Positions 26,514-35,025 of a stretch of DNA of 64,000 bases are shown piece by piece; position 1 is the first letter of the stretch; the number at the start of each line of letters is the position of its first letter. A program made the translations under genes and the position numbers. Below the pieces are notes generated by a model. That model was not told the DNA's origin and searched no databases. It worked only from the letters and a program-made list of their open reading frames with translations. The stretch comes from an uncultured Trueperaceae bacterium (GTDB lineage Bacteria > Deinococcota > Deinococci > Deinococcales > Trueperaceae), in the NCBI GenBank assembly GCA_937873495.1, contig CALMXZ010000011.1, forward strand, positions 1-64,000, given 5' to 3'.

Positions 26514-26739
26514 CTACTCCACGTCGATGGGAGAGCCGGTGACCTCCATGCCGTATGCGGCGAACAACGAACGGGCCGCCGCCGCGGTAAGCGTTCGCCT
26601 GCTCGATGACGAGCGCGGTTCCGTCGCTGTCATGCGATGAGACTTTGACGGTGAACGGCATGACGCCGAAGACCGAGCGGCTCCTGCCGAGCCTATCGCC
26701 GCCCAAAGGGATCTTTAGTCCTCTGGTCGCGTCTCTCAC
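26514..26739 (-). pseudogene. cupin-type protein with internal deletion and frameshift
   Basis: A GTG at 26739 has a proper GGAGG upstream. The first frame runs through VFGVMPFTVKVSSHDSDGTA and EQANAYRGGGP, like the start of quercetinase-type cupins. At a GGCGGCGGC run (about 26575-26586) the protein-like signal jumps to another frame: AARSLFAAYGMEVTGSPIDV then stop, like the C-terminus of the same family. The metal-binding barrel in between is gone. The two halves differ by one frame, so the deletion probably arose by recombination at the short GCGGC repeat. Function lost, if the assembly is right. Confidence 0.55.
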
Positions 26740-26944
26740 GGGAAACCTCCACGGTTTGTTCGGATCCGGAGAAGCATAGACGACCGCCAGAGAGCCGTCA
26801 GTGACTCTTGCGCGTTCGCAGGAAGCGATCGCGTTCGAGTGCCTCGGTCCAGTGCGTGGTTCTGACTGCGGTGCGTTCGCTCGAGGAAGCCTTGCCCGTG
26901 AACCGCCCCCGACACGGAAAGCACGTATGCTCCCTAGTCGGAAC

Positions 26945-27418
26945 ATGGTGACGTTCACGGCACGACAGGTAAGAGCGCTGCGGGCGGGCGCGACAGCGCA
27001 CTTCGTATGCACCCTGGTGTTGCTGTTCCTGAGCCTGCCGAGCTGGGCGTCCCATACGAACTTCCCTGGTCACCACCACCCGGAAGGCACCCCCGATCAC
27101 GTTCACGGTCTTCAGCAGGTAGGCCTTGTCAGTACGGCGATTCCCGCCGCGGCGGCCGACACCTTGCCTATGCCGTCGCCCGCATACTCGCTGCCTATGC
27201 CGGAAGAGCCGCGGCTCGCCACGTTCCTTTTCCAGCCGGCCTCGGCCCGAGCTCCACCGCGCCGGACACCACATGGCCCGACCAGACCCCGTTCGGTAAG
27301 GGCCGCGCATAGACGTACCCGGCACACGCTGCGTAGCCGTACCCGGCACAAGCTCAGTCCTTCGAGGCGCCCGCGGACCTTCGGCGCCCACCACACACGC
27401 TTTGGAGCCACCATATGA
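26945..27418 (+). CDS. exported His-rich small protein, first gene of a copper-type operon
   Basis: 157 residues from ATG at 26945. A hydrophobic signal segment (FVCTLVLLFLSLPSWAS) leads into HTNFPGHHHPEGTPDHVHG, a run with six His that could bind a metal. The C-terminal third is Arg/His/Thr-rich low complexity and contains a 13-bp direct repeat (27314, 27338). The stop overlaps the next start as ATGA, supporting translation. I know no named family; similar His-rich leaders sit beside copper proteins. Upstream, 26740-26944 holds only a candidate TATGCT (26926-26931). Confidence 0.55.
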   Translation: MVTFTARQVRALRAGATAHFVCTLVLLFLSLPSWASHTNFPGHHHPEGTPDHVHGLQQVGLVSTAIPAAAADTLPMPSPAYSLPMPEEPRLATFLFQPASARAPPRRTPHGPTRPRSVRAAHRRTRHTLRSRTRHKLSPSRRPRTFGAHHTRFGATI

Positions 27419-27861
27419 GAAGACATCGAATCGCCACCGCCCTAGCGAGCGCCCTCGCCGCCACGGTCCTGACCTGCGGCGCCTACGCTCACCAATCGAT
27501 CGCCGTCCTGGACAGTGCCTACACGGTCATCGTCGGCCTTCTCGTCAACCCCGCCTACAGCGGCCAGCTGAACGGCATCGACCTGGCGGTCAGGGACGCC
27601 GGCGGGCAGGCCGTTACGGGGCTCGAGAAGAGCCTGACGGCCGTGGTCATAGCGCCGGACGGCAGCGAACTCACCCTCACCTTGCGCGCCAACTCGGCCA
27701 AGGAGGGTTGGTACACGGGCAACTTCATCCCGTCCGTCCAGGGGAACTACACGTTCAGGGTGGGCGGCTTCATCGGTACCGAGAGCTTCGAGGCCTACTT
27801 CGACGAGCCGGCGCACAGCGATCCGGCGGTGCTTGACGCGTCCACCATCACCGTTCCATGA
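27415..27861 (+). CDS. exported protein of unknown function, linked to copC
   Basis: 148 residues. The signal peptide ATALASALAATVLTCGAYA is followed by HQSIAVLDSAYTVIVGLLVN. The mature part looks all-beta, with ITVP at the end. If cleaved after AYA the mature protein starts with His, as CopC does. It overlaps the gene before (ATGA) and copC after (four bases), so all three are one operon. Similar immunoglobulin-like exported proteins occur next to CopC/CopD. Function beyond periplasmic metal or redox context is not supported. Confidence 0.7.
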   Translation: MRRHRIATALASALAATVLTCGAYAHQSIAVLDSAYTVIVGLLVNPAYSGQLNGIDLAVRDAGGQAVTGLEKSLTAVVIAPDGSELTLTLRANSAKEGWYTGNFIPSVQGNYTFRVGGFIGTESFEAYFDEPAHSDPAVLDASTITVP

Positions 27862-28316
27862 GGCGCGTCGCGTTGGTTGTCGCCGGCGCGCTCCTCGCCT
27901 TCGCGCAGGCGCACGCCTACCTCGAGACGTCGACGCCCGTCGCCGGCGCGGTGCTTGGCACCGCGCCGGCGGAGCTGGTCCTCGAGTTCAGCGAGGAGCT
28001 GGAGGTCGGCTTCTCGACGTTCAAGCTGTTCAGGCTCGATCACACGCTCGACGCAGCCGACGCGGACTACGCCGCCAAGCTCAACGGCTTGGCAGCCCTG
28101 CTCGTTAACGAGGTCATCGGAGCCACGGGGCCGGACGACCGGTCAGTCGCGTTCGACCTGAAACCCGCTCAAGGCAGGTCGGCGCAGGTGGCGCTGACCC
28201 CCGAGGAGGCGCTGGCTCCCGGCAGTTACGTGCTCATGTGGCGGGTGCTCTCTGTCGACACGCACATGCTTCAGGACTACCTGACTTTCACCGTGCTGGA
28301 GCCGGCGCCCCGCTAG
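27858..28316 (+). CDS. copC: CopC-domain periplasmic copper-binding protein
   Basis: 152 residues. The signal peptide ends AQA and the mature chain would start HAYLETSTPV, providing the N-terminal His ligand of the CopC Cu(II) site. The cupredoxin-like fold is shown by LVLEFSEELEVGFSTFKL and the C-terminal GSYVLMWRVLSVDTHMLQ, where Asp-x-His supplies further ligands. CopC binds copper outside the cytoplasm and usually works with CopD, which is not in this operon here. Its ATG overlaps the preceding stop. Confidence 0.85.
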   Translation: MRRVALVVAGALLAFAQAHAYLETSTPVAGAVLGTAPAELVLEFSEELEVGFSTFKLFRLDHTLDAADADYAAKLNGLAALLVNEVIGATGPDDRSVAFDLKPAQGRSAQVALTPEEALAPGSYVLMWRVLSVDTHMLQDYLTFTVLEPAPR

Positions 28317-28353
28317 AGCGCCTGGAGAAGGGGACGGTCGCCGCGAGCGAACC

Positions 28354-28389
28354 GAGCGCGCGAGGTTCACGCAAGAGCCTCGCGCGCTC
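28354..28389. terminator. bidirectional hairpin between copC and ybaK
   Basis: GAGCGCGCGAGG and CCTCGCGCGCTC form a perfect 12-bp stem with a 12-base loop. The stem overlaps the ybaK stop codon, so one structure can end both convergent transcripts. Confidence 0.7.
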
Positions 28390-28897
28390 ACTCGGCCGTC
28401 TCTATGCCCGTGTCCTCACCGCGCCAACCGTTCGTGACCTCCACCCAGCCGAGCGCTCCTGAAGCCTGCTCCAGTTCGACCGGCGTGAACGGGACCGCCG
28501 ATGCCGGCGTGCCGGCGGCCGGGTAGACCACCTCGAAGCGCCGGAGCGACTCGTCTAGGTAGATCCGCACATCGGGCGGGTTGGCGAACGGACAGACGCC
28601 ACCCACCGGGTGACCGGTCAGCGCCTCCACGTCGTCGGCCGCCAGCATCTTCGGTTTCCCGCCGAAACGGCGCTTGAACGAGCCGTTGTGCAGCCTGGCG
28701 TCCCCTGCTGCGACCACGAGTAGCGCCCGCCCCTGGTCCTCCGGGTCGTAGAACGCCAGGGTCTTCGCGATCCGCGCGGGCTCCGTCCCGACCTTCTCGG
28801 CGGCCAACGCCACCGTGGCGCTCGACTCCGCGAACTCCAGGACCGCATCCGCCTTACCGAACCGCCTGAGGTGGTCTTTCACCGTCTGCAAGGACAT
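28388..28897 (-). CDS. YbaK/EbsC-family aminoacyl-tRNA deacylase
   Basis: 169 residues, single editing domain of the YbaK/ProX type, which hydrolyses mischarged Cys- or Ala-tRNA(Pro). Signatures are [19 protein letters not shown] with the conserved Lys, [11 protein letters not shown], and [10 protein letters not shown]-terminal [17 protein letters not shown] is a short tail. The ATG at 28897 has TAAGGT six bases upstream, a leaderless start. Divergent from trmH across 50 bp. Confidence 0.87.
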   Translation of the reverse strand: MSLQTVKDHLRRFGKADAVLEFAESSATVALAAEKVGTEPARIAKTLAFYDPEDQGRALLVVAAGDARLHNGSFKRRFGGKPKMLAADDVEALTGHPVGGVCPFANPPDVRIYLDESLRRFEVVYPAAGTPASAVPFTPVELEQASGALGWVEVTNGWRGEDTGIETAE

Positions 28898-28903
28898 CCG
28901 CGT

Positions 28904-28941
28904 ACCTTACCCGGTCTTGCGTGCGTGCGCCCGGTTATCCT
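28904..28941. promoter_or_regulatory. back-to-back leaderless promoters of ybaK and trmH
   Basis: Minus strand: TAAGGT (28904-28909), six bases before the ybaK ATG. Plus strand: TATCCT (28936-28941), six bases before the trmH ATG. Both genes therefore start within a 50-bp spacer with almost no untranslated leader. Confidence 0.65.
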
Positions 28942-28947
28942 CCCTAC

Positions 28948-29580
28948 ATGACCTTGCGGCGCCGTGAGCGCATCCACGCCGTTCTCGCGAAACGCCAGAA
29001 GGACCTGACGGTGCTCGCCGAGGAGGTGCACAAGCCGCACAACCTCTCCGCCATCCTGCGGAGCTGCGACGCCGTCGGCATCGGCACGGTGCACGCCGTC
29101 AAACCAACGGGTGGCGTGGCCACCTTCAGCGCGACGAGCGCCAGCGCCGACAAATGGGTGGAGCTGGTCGTGCACCCCGGCGTGGCCGCCGCGGTAGCGA
29201 ACGTCAAAGCGACCGGCATGCGAGTCTACGCCGCGCACCTCTCGGACGAGGCCGTCGACTACCGGGCCGTGGACTACACCGTGCCGTGCGCCGTCCTCCT
29301 CGGCAACGAGAAGGACGGCGTGAGCGAGGAGGCGGCCGCGCTGGCCGACCAGCACGTCATCATCCCGATGCTCGGCATGGTGCAGTCGCTCAACGTGAGC
29401 GTGGCCGCGGCCGTGATCCTCTTCGAGGCTCAGCGCCAGCGCCTGGCGGCCGGCATGTACGACCGGCCAAGCCTGAGCGCGGCGGAGCTGCTGGGGCTCA
29501 CCCGCGAGTGGCTGCCGCGCTGGGCGGTCTCAGAGGAAGTTGAGCCTGCGCTCACGGGACTCACGGAGGATATCGACTAG
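28948..29580 (+). CDS. trmH: tRNA (guanosine-18-2'-O)-methyltransferase
   Basis: SPOUT methyltransferase that methylates G18 in the tRNA D-loop; 210 residues from ATG at 28948. Most of the chain resembles the Thermus enzyme: [39 protein letters not shown], the SAM-binding knot residues in [13 protein letters not shown] and [20 protein letters not shown]. An upstream GTG at 28921 is in frame, but the -10 box TATCCT and the family start favour 28948. Its stop codon forms part of the next gene's -10 box. Confidence 0.92.
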   Translation: MTLRRRERIHAVLAKRQKDLTVLAEEVHKPHNLSAILRSCDAVGIGTVHAVKPTGGVATFSATSASADKWVELVVHPGVAAAVANVKATGMRVYAAHLSDEAVDYRAVDYTVPCAVLLGNEKDGVSEEAAALADQHVIIPMLGMVQSLNVSVAAAVILFEAQRQRLAAGMYDRPSLSAAELLGLTREWLPRWAVSEEVEPALTGLTEDID

Positions 29581-29583
29581 GCT
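29578..29583 (+). promoter_or_regulatory. -10 box built from the trmH stop codon
   Basis: TAGGCT starts with the TAG stop of trmH and lies six bases before the ATG at 29590. Confidence 0.5.
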
Positions 29584-29589
29584 CTAGGC

Positions 29590-30753
29590 ATGTCTGAGCA
29601 GTCCGTACTCCCGAAGTACCGGCGCGGCCTCGGCGGTTACGTCGGCGCGCTGACCGCCCTCGCCTTCACGCTGGCGCTGGCCGCCTGCACGCAGAACGTC
29701 GTCGCTCAACGCCTCGTGCCCGTCGCGGACGGGCTCCGGCAGCCCGTCGTCATCACCAACGCGGGCGATGACCGTCTGTTCGTTGCCGAGCAGAGCGGCG
29801 CCGTCCGCGTCATCCGCGGCGGCGAGCTGCTCCGCGAGCCGTTCCTCGACCTCTCCGGCGAGCTCAGCACGGGCGGCGAGCGCGGCCTGCTCGGCCTGGC
29901 CTTCCCCGCCGACTACCAGGCGAGCGGGCGCTTCTACGTCTACTACACGGGCGACGGGGGCCAGAGCGTCCTGTCGCGCTTCAGCGTCACCCCGGGGAAC
30001 CCCAACCGCGCCAACCCCGAGTCCGAAGAGGTCCTCCTCACGCAGGAGCAGCCGTACTCCAACCACAACGGCGGCCAGATCGCGTTCGGACCCGACGGCT
30101 ACCTCTACGTCGGCCTCGGCGACGGCGGTAGCGGCGGCGACCCGCAGGCGAACGGCCAGAACCTCGGCACGTTCCTCGGCAAGCTCCTGCGCCTAGACGT
30201 GTCCGGCGACGCCGGCTACACCGTGCCGTCCGACAACCCGTTCGTGGACCGGGACGGCGCGCGTGACGAGATCTGGGCGTACGGGCTGCGCAACCCCTGG
30301 CGCTTCTCGTTCGACCGCGACACCGGCGACCTGTACATCGCCGACGTCGGCCAGGACGCCTACGAGGAAGTGAACTTCACGCCGGCGGGCACGGGCGGCG
30401 GGCTCAACTACGGCTGGAAGGTCATGGAGGGCCTGCACTGCTACCAGGCCGCGAGTTGCGACCAAGCCGGTCTCACGCTGCCCGTCTTCGAGTACCCGCA
30501 CGGTCCGCAGTGGGGCACGTCGATCACGGGGGGTTACGTCTACCGCGGCACCGATGTCGCCGCGCTCCAGGGCAGCTACGTGTTCGCCGACTTCGTGTCC
30601 GGCCGCATCTGGAGCACCAGCGAGGCGGACGACTGGGCTCCCAAGCCCCTCTTCGAGACGGGCTTCAACGTGAGCACGTTCGGCGAGGACGCCGCCGGCG
30701 AGCTGTACGTCGCCGCGTACGACAGCGGCATGCTCTACCGGGTAGGGCGCTAG
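29590..30753 (+). CDS. PQQ-dependent sugar dehydrogenase-type lipoprotein (YliI/Asd family)
   Basis: 387 residues. A lipobox LAAC (Cys33) ends the signal segment, so the protein is membrane-anchored outside the cytoplasm. The six-bladed beta-propeller shows family motifs ADGLRQPVVITNAGDDRLFV, GGERGLLGLAFP, NHNGGQIAFGPDGYLYVGLGDGG with the catalytic His, EIWAYGLRNPWRFSFD and IADVGQDAYEEVN. Members oxidise aldose sugars with PQQ. Cofactor binding is predicted, but the substrate is unknown. Convergent with the P1 peptidase gene, only four bases apart. Confidence 0.88.
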   Translation: MSEQSVLPKYRRGLGGYVGALTALAFTLALAACTQNVVAQRLVPVADGLRQPVVITNAGDDRLFVAEQSGAVRVIRGGELLREPFLDLSGELSTGGERGLLGLAFPADYQASGRFYVYYTGDGGQSVLSRFSVTPGNPNRANPESEEVLLTQEQPYSNHNGGQIAFGPDGYLYVGLGDGGSGGDPQANGQNLGTFLGKLLRLDVSGDAGYTVPSDNPFVDRDGARDEIWAYGLRNPWRFSFDRDTGDLYIADVGQDAYEEVNFTPAGTGGGLNYGWKVMEGLHCYQAASCDQAGLTLPVFEYPHGPQWGTSITGGYVYRGTDVAALQGSYVFADFVSGRIWSTSEADDWAPKPLFETGFNVSTFGEDAAGELYVAAYDSGMLYRVGR

Positions 30754-30757
30754 AAGC

Positions 30758-31669
30758 TCAGCGGCCCGCCAGCACGCCCTTGATGAGGGCGGCAGCCACC
30801 ACTTCCTGAACCGCGACGGACAGGGCCGCGAGGGGCACCTCCGGCCCCGTGCCGGTCGAGAGCACGAAGGCGCTGTCGCCGTCGAACACGGTGTGCGACG
30901 GGCGCGTGACCCTGGCGATGCCGACGTGGGCACTCGTGGCGAGGGCGTTGGCCTGGGCCTTCGTGATGGGCGCGTCGGTCGCGACGAGCACGAGCGTCGT
31001 GTTGCTGCCCGGCATGGCGGCGAAGCCGGCCGCGGCCGCGAGGCCCAATGTCTCAGGCACCCCGGCGACGAGCTCGCCCGTGTCGGGGTCGACGACGTTG
31101 CCGGCGGCGTTGCTGATGCCGATGGCCGCCACGACCGCGCCGCCTACGAGCGCGGCGTAGCTGCCGAGACCGCTGCCGGTGGCGGTGCCCGGCCCGCGCA
31201 GCTTGCCGACGGTCGCGCCCGTGCCGGCGCCGACCCGCCCCTGCGCGACCGGCGCGTCCGTGGCGGCGGCGGCGGCGGCCCGGCCGGCGGCGGCGTCAGG
31301 GCGCACCTTGGCGGAGCCGACGGCGAGGTCGAAGAGGACCGCCGCCGGCACGATGGGCACCCGAGCCACACCGGTGTCGAAACCGCGGCCCTGCTCCTCG
31401 AGCCAGAGCATGACGCCGTCGGCCGAGGCAAGCCCGAAGGCGCTGCCGCCCGTCAGCACGACGGCGTCGACGGTCTGGACCGTCTTGTCGGGTTGCAGGA
31501 GGACGTACTCGCGCGAGCCGGGGGCCGGCCCGAGCGCCACGCCGGACGCGACGCAGCCGCCGTCGGGCGTGAGCACGACCGTGCAGCCGGTGCGGGCTTC
31601 GAGGTCCGTGTAGTGACCGACGCGCAGGCCGGCCACGGCGGTGAGGGTCTCGTTCTGGAGCGCGGTCAT
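30758..31669 (-). CDS. P1-family (S58, DmpA-type) peptidase
   Basis: 303 residues. An N-terminal-nucleophile-type aminopeptidase that self-cleaves. The family look is clear: ETLTAVAGLRVGHYTDLEARTGCTVVL, DAVVLTGGSAFGL, GLGSYAALVGGAVVAAIGISNAAG, and the processing region MPGSNTTLVLVATDA. Related enzymes act as beta-aminopeptidases or D-aminopeptidase/esterases. Starts at ATG 31669, overlapping the PBP stop as TGATG, so it is coupled to the upstream cell-wall synthase. Confidence 0.87.
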   Translation of the reverse strand: MTALQNETLTAVAGLRVGHYTDLEARTGCTVVLTPDGGCVASGVALGPAPGSREYVLLQPDKTVQTVDAVVLTGGSAFGLASADGVMLWLEEQGRGFDTGVARVPIVPAAVLFDLAVGSAKVRPDAAAGRAAAAAATDAPVAQGRVGAGTGATVGKLRGPGTATGSGLGSYAALVGGAVVAAIGISNAAGNVVDPDTGELVAGVPETLGLAAAAGFAAMPGSNTTLVLVATDAPITKAQANALATSAHVGIARVTRPSHTVFDGDSAFVLSTGTGPEVPLAALSVAVQEVVAAALIKGVLAGR

Positions 31670-33867
31670 CAGCCGGTCCCTTCGAGGTACTGCCCCACGT
31701 CGCGCGGGTCGACCTCGATGATCTCGATGCGGTCGGGGGGCGTGTCGACGGTCGCCCGCTTCCCCGTCGCGGTGTCTATCGGGAGGCTGAGCTTGATGGC
31801 GGCGTCGATGCCGCCGCCGGCGTCCTGGTCCGTCGAACGGAACGCCGCGCGCACCCCGCCGCCGCCGACGGACCCCGTCTTGAGGTCCATGTTCTTGAAC
31901 ACGATGCCCTCGGGCACCGGGAACCCCTCGCCCGTGGCCGGCCGGCCCCTCAGCGCCGCCGTGACGAAGTCGTTCCAGATGTAGATGGGCTGGCGGGAGC
32001 TGTTGACCTGATCGGTGTTGCCGTTGCTGAGCGTCATGCGGCTCGGCAGGCTCGTCGGGAGGTCGTTGCCGATCCACACGCTCGCGACCATGCCGGGCGT
32101 CATGCCTACGAACCAGATGTCGTTCTCGTCGTTCGTCGTGCCCGTCTTGCCTGCGATCCAGCGACCGGGGACGGCGGCGCGGTTCGAGAGCCCGAAGGCG
32201 GGCTCTCGGTCGACGACGTTGCCGTGCATCATGTCGAGCATGATGTAGGCCGTCTGCTCGCTCCATACGCGCGCGGAGCGGGGCTCGGCCTGGTAGAGGA
32301 CGTTGCCGTCGGAGTCCTCGACGCGCTCGATGAAGTACGGCTCGATGTACACGCCGCCGTTGGCGAAGGCGGCCATGGCCGCGGTGTGCTGCAGGGGCGT
32401 GACCTCGAAGGAGCCGAGCGCCATGGCGTAGTAGGGCATCACGTCGTAGCCGAGCTCGCGCGCCTTCTCCGCCACGGCGTCGACGCCGGCCGCCTCGAGG
32501 GCCTTGACGGCCGGGATGTTGCGGCTCCGGTTGAGGCTCGCCCTGATAGTCTGGAAGCCGTCGTAGGTGTGGTCGTGGTTGCCCGGTTCGTACGCCGCCT
32601 GACCGCGGATCTGGAACTTCGTCGGCTCGTCGACCAGGATGGTGGACTGGTTCATGGCGCCCTGCTCGACGGCGGTGGCGTAGACGATGGGCTTGAACGA
32701 GCTGCCAGGTTGCCGCCGCGCCTGCGTAGCGCGGTTGAACTCGCCCGGCGCGACGCCGTCGACGAGCTTCTGCCCAACCATGGCGAGGACGGCCCCCGTG
32801 CTCGGGTCGATGCCGACCAGCGCCATCTGGGCGCCGGGCGGGACCTCGCCGTTCAGGCTCGCCTGGTTGGCGGCCACCTGCGCCTGCACGTCGATGGTGG
32901 TCGTGACCCTTAGACCGCCGCTACTGAACACGACGCTCTCGCCGTAACGCTCGGTCAGCCAGTTGCGCACCGCGATGAGGACGGCGCGGGAGAGATCCGA
33001 GCTCACGCTCGACTGCACGACGACCTCGGCCCCCGTCCTGACGGCCGTGACGATGTTGCCTTCTGCGTCGTAGGTGACGTCCCAGCCCAGCGGCTCGAGC
33101 GGGTAGCGCCACGCCCGCTCGGCCATCTCCGAGCTGACCGTGCCCTGCCGCACCATCTTGTCGAGTACCTCGCGGATGCTGCGGCGGGTCGTGACGATGT
33201 CGTCGTGGCGCGCGTTCGGGGCCGGGATGAGCCGGGCGAGGTACAGCCCTTCCGCGAGGTTCAGCTCGATCGGGTCCTTGCCGAAGTACGTCTGGGCCGC
33301 GGCGCGGATGCCGTAGACGTTCCCGCCCCAGAACACCATGTTGATGTAGCGCTGCAAGATCTCGGGCTTGGTGAGGCGCCGCTCGAGCTCGAGGGCGAGC
33401 ATGATCTCCTTGATCTTGCGCTCCAGCGACCGTTCCGAGCGGATGTCGTGCAGGACGAGGTTCTTGATGACCTGCGTCGTGATGGTGGAGCCGCCGCGCG
33501 AGGCGTCGCCGAGGAACTCCTCGTAGACGGCCTTGAAGAAGCCTGGCGCATCGACCCCGTAATGGCGGTAGAACTGGTCGTCCTCGTAGGCGACGATGGC
33601 CTGGAGCGCGGCGGGCGACACCTCGTCGAGGCGCACCGGGATGCGGTTGGTGGACTCGCGCCCCTCGCCCGTGACAGGCACGATGGCCCCGATGGGCGTG
33701 ACGCCGTCGCGGGCGAACACCTGCGAGGTGGCGGAGAACTCCAGCGCGTCTAGCGACTCGAGCGACGGCAGCTCCTGGGCCCACTTCAACCCCGAGGAGG
33801 CCAACAGCGCACCGACAGACAGCACCGCCGTCAGGAGCAGCAGGAACAGGCCTTGGACGAGCTTCAC
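31669..33867 (-). CDS. class A penicillin-binding protein (PBP1A type)
   Basis: Bifunctional peptidoglycan synthase, 732 residues, anchored by an N-terminal helix (LVQGLFLLLLTAVLSVGALL). The GT51 glycosyltransferase has EDDQFYRHYGVD with the catalytic Glu, RGGSTITTQVIKNL and a second Glu in ERKIKEIMLALELE. The transpeptidase has the Ser nucleophile in QPGSSFKPIVYA, SLNRSRNIPAV (SxN), and KTGTTNDENDIWFVG. The GTG at 33867 is chosen over an ATG nine bases upstream, because TAGCAT (33875-33880) lies seven bases ahead of the GTG and overlaps that ATG. Confidence 0.92.
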   Translation of the reverse strand: MKLVQGLFLLLLTAVLSVGALLASSGLKWAQELPSLESLDALEFSATSQVFARDGVTPIGAIVPVTGEGRESTNRIPVRLDEVSPAALQAIVAYEDDQFYRHYGVDAPGFFKAVYEEFLGDASRGGSTITTQVIKNLVLHDIRSERSLERKIKEIMLALELERRLTKPEILQRYINMVFWGGNVYGIRAAAQTYFGKDPIELNLAEGLYLARLIPAPNARHDDIVTTRRSIREVLDKMVRQGTVSSEMAERAWRYPLEPLGWDVTYDAEGNIVTAVRTGAEVVVQSSVSSDLSRAVLIAVRNWLTERYGESVVFSSGGLRVTTTIDVQAQVAANQASLNGEVPPGAQMALVGIDPSTGAVLAMVGQKLVDGVAPGEFNRATQARRQPGSSFKPIVYATAVEQGAMNQSTILVDEPTKFQIRGQAAYEPGNHDHTYDGFQTIRASLNRSRNIPAVKALEAAGVDAVAEKARELGYDVMPYYAMALGSFEVTPLQHTAAMAAFANGGVYIEPYFIERVEDSDGNVLYQAEPRSARVWSEQTAYIMLDMMHGNVVDREPAFGLSNRAAVPGRWIAGKTGTTNDENDIWFVGMTPGMVASVWIGNDLPTSLPSRMTLSNGNTDQVNSSRQPIYIWNDFVTAALRGRPATGEGFPVPEGIVFKNMDLKTGSVGGGGVRAAFRSTDQDAGGGIDAAIKLSLPIDTATGKRATVDTPPDRIEIIEVDPRDVGQYLEGTG

Positions 33868-33874
33868 GCCCACC

Positions 33875-33880
33875 ATGCTA
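33875..33880 (-). promoter_or_regulatory. leaderless-type -10 box for the PBP gene
   Basis: TAGCAT on the minus strand lies seven bases before the GTG at 33867 and covers the alternative ATG. Confidence 0.5.
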
Positions 33881-33987
33881 GCAATCGCAGATGAGGCGTG
33901 CCGCCGACTCCGCGACCTCGCGCTCGACCCCGCGGAGCGCGCAGCCCGCGCTCCGCGTGAGCAGCGGCAAGTTCTGGCGGCGCGGTG

Positions 33988-35025
33988 TCAAGCCGCCGGG
34001 CGCCGCGCGAACCCGAGGTACTCCTCCAGCTTGGCGAGCGCCGCCCCGCTGTCCAGCGCTTCCGTGGCGAGCGCGACGCCTTCCGCCAACGTGCCGGCGC
34101 GCTCGGCGAGGTAGAGCGCGGCCCCGGCGTTGAAGAGCGTCACGTCGCGCATCCCCGCGCCGGCCTCGCCCGCGAGCACGGCCCGCAGGTGCCGGGCGTT
34201 CGTGGCCGGGTCGCCGCCCGCGAAGCTCGACAGCGGGTGCCGGCCGAGGCCGACCTCCTCGGGCGTGATCACGTAGGTCGTCAGGCTGCCGTCCTCGGCG
34301 AGCTCCGTCACCTTGCTCGGACCCGTAACGGTGAAGTCGTCGATGACGTCGCCATGCACGACGAGCGCGCGCTTCAACCCAAGGCCGCGCAGCACGGCCG
34401 CCAAGGTCTCGGTGAGACGCGGGTCGTACACGCCCATGAGCTGGCGGTCGGCGCCGGCCGGGTTGGTGAGCGGGCCGAGGTTATTGAAGATGGTGCGGGC
34501 CTGCAGGTCGGCACGGATGGGCGCGACGAACCCCATGGCCGGATGGAACCGCCGCGCGAAGATGAACGCCATGCCGGTGGCCGCGACCGACTCGGCCAGG
34601 CGCTCGGGGCTGGCGTCCAGGTCCGCGCCGAGCTCTGCCAGGACGTTGGCGGAACCCGACTTGCGCGTCACGCCGACGTTGCCGTGCTTGGCCAGGCGCG
34701 CGCCGCCCGCGGCGGCGACGAACATGGCCGTCGTGCTTATGTTGATCGTGTCGACGCCCGTGCCGCCGGTGCCGCAGGTGTCGACCAACGGTCCGTCGAC
34801 CTTCACCGGGATCCTGATGGCGCGCGCGCGCATGGCCTCCGCGAAGCCCGTGATCTCCTCGACGGTCTCGCCGCGCATGCGCAGCGCCGCCAACAGGGCC
34901 GACGCCTGCACCTGCGAGAGCTGCCCGTCCATGAGTCGGCCGAGGACGTCCCTCGCCATCTGCCTGTCGAGCGTCTCGCCGTCGAAGATCCGGTTGAGAA
35001 GCTCCCCGATCGGTAGTCCAGTCAT
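33988..35025 (-). CDS. trpD: anthranilate phosphoribosyltransferase
   Basis: Second step of tryptophan synthesis, joining anthranilate to PRPP; 345 residues. Motifs: the PRPP loop DTCGTGGTGVDTINIST, KHGNVGVTRKSGSANVLAELG, and the catalytic-site GPLTNPAG and HGDVIDDF region. ATG at 35025 overlaps the stop of the inserted glycosyltransferase gene by four bases, so trpD translation is coupled to it. It is the last gene of the trpL-E-G-GT-D operon; trpC, trpF, trpB and trpA are not in the window. Confidence 0.95.
   Translation of the reverse strand: MTGLPIGELLNRIFDGETLDRQMARDVLGRLMDGQLSQVQASALLAALRMRGETVEEITGFAEAMRARAIRIPVKVDGPLVDTCGTGGTGVDTINISTTAMFVAAAGGARLAKHGNVGVTRKSGSANVLAELGADLDASPERLAESVAATGMAFIFARRFHPAMGFVAPIRADLQARTIFNNLGPLTNPAGADRQLMGVYDPRLTETLAAVLRGLGLKRALVVHGDVIDDFTVTGPSKVTELAEDGSLTTYVITPEEVGLGRHPLSSFAGGDPATNARHLRAVLAGEAGAGMRDVTLFNAGAALYLAERAGTLAEGVALATEALDSGAALAKLEEYLGFARRPAA

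Noticed and set aside
27314-27350. Two 13-bp direct repeats, CGTACCCGGCACA, taken as an operator or attachment site
   Set aside because: They lie inside the low-complexity 3' part of a coding frame and have no partner elsewhere in the window.
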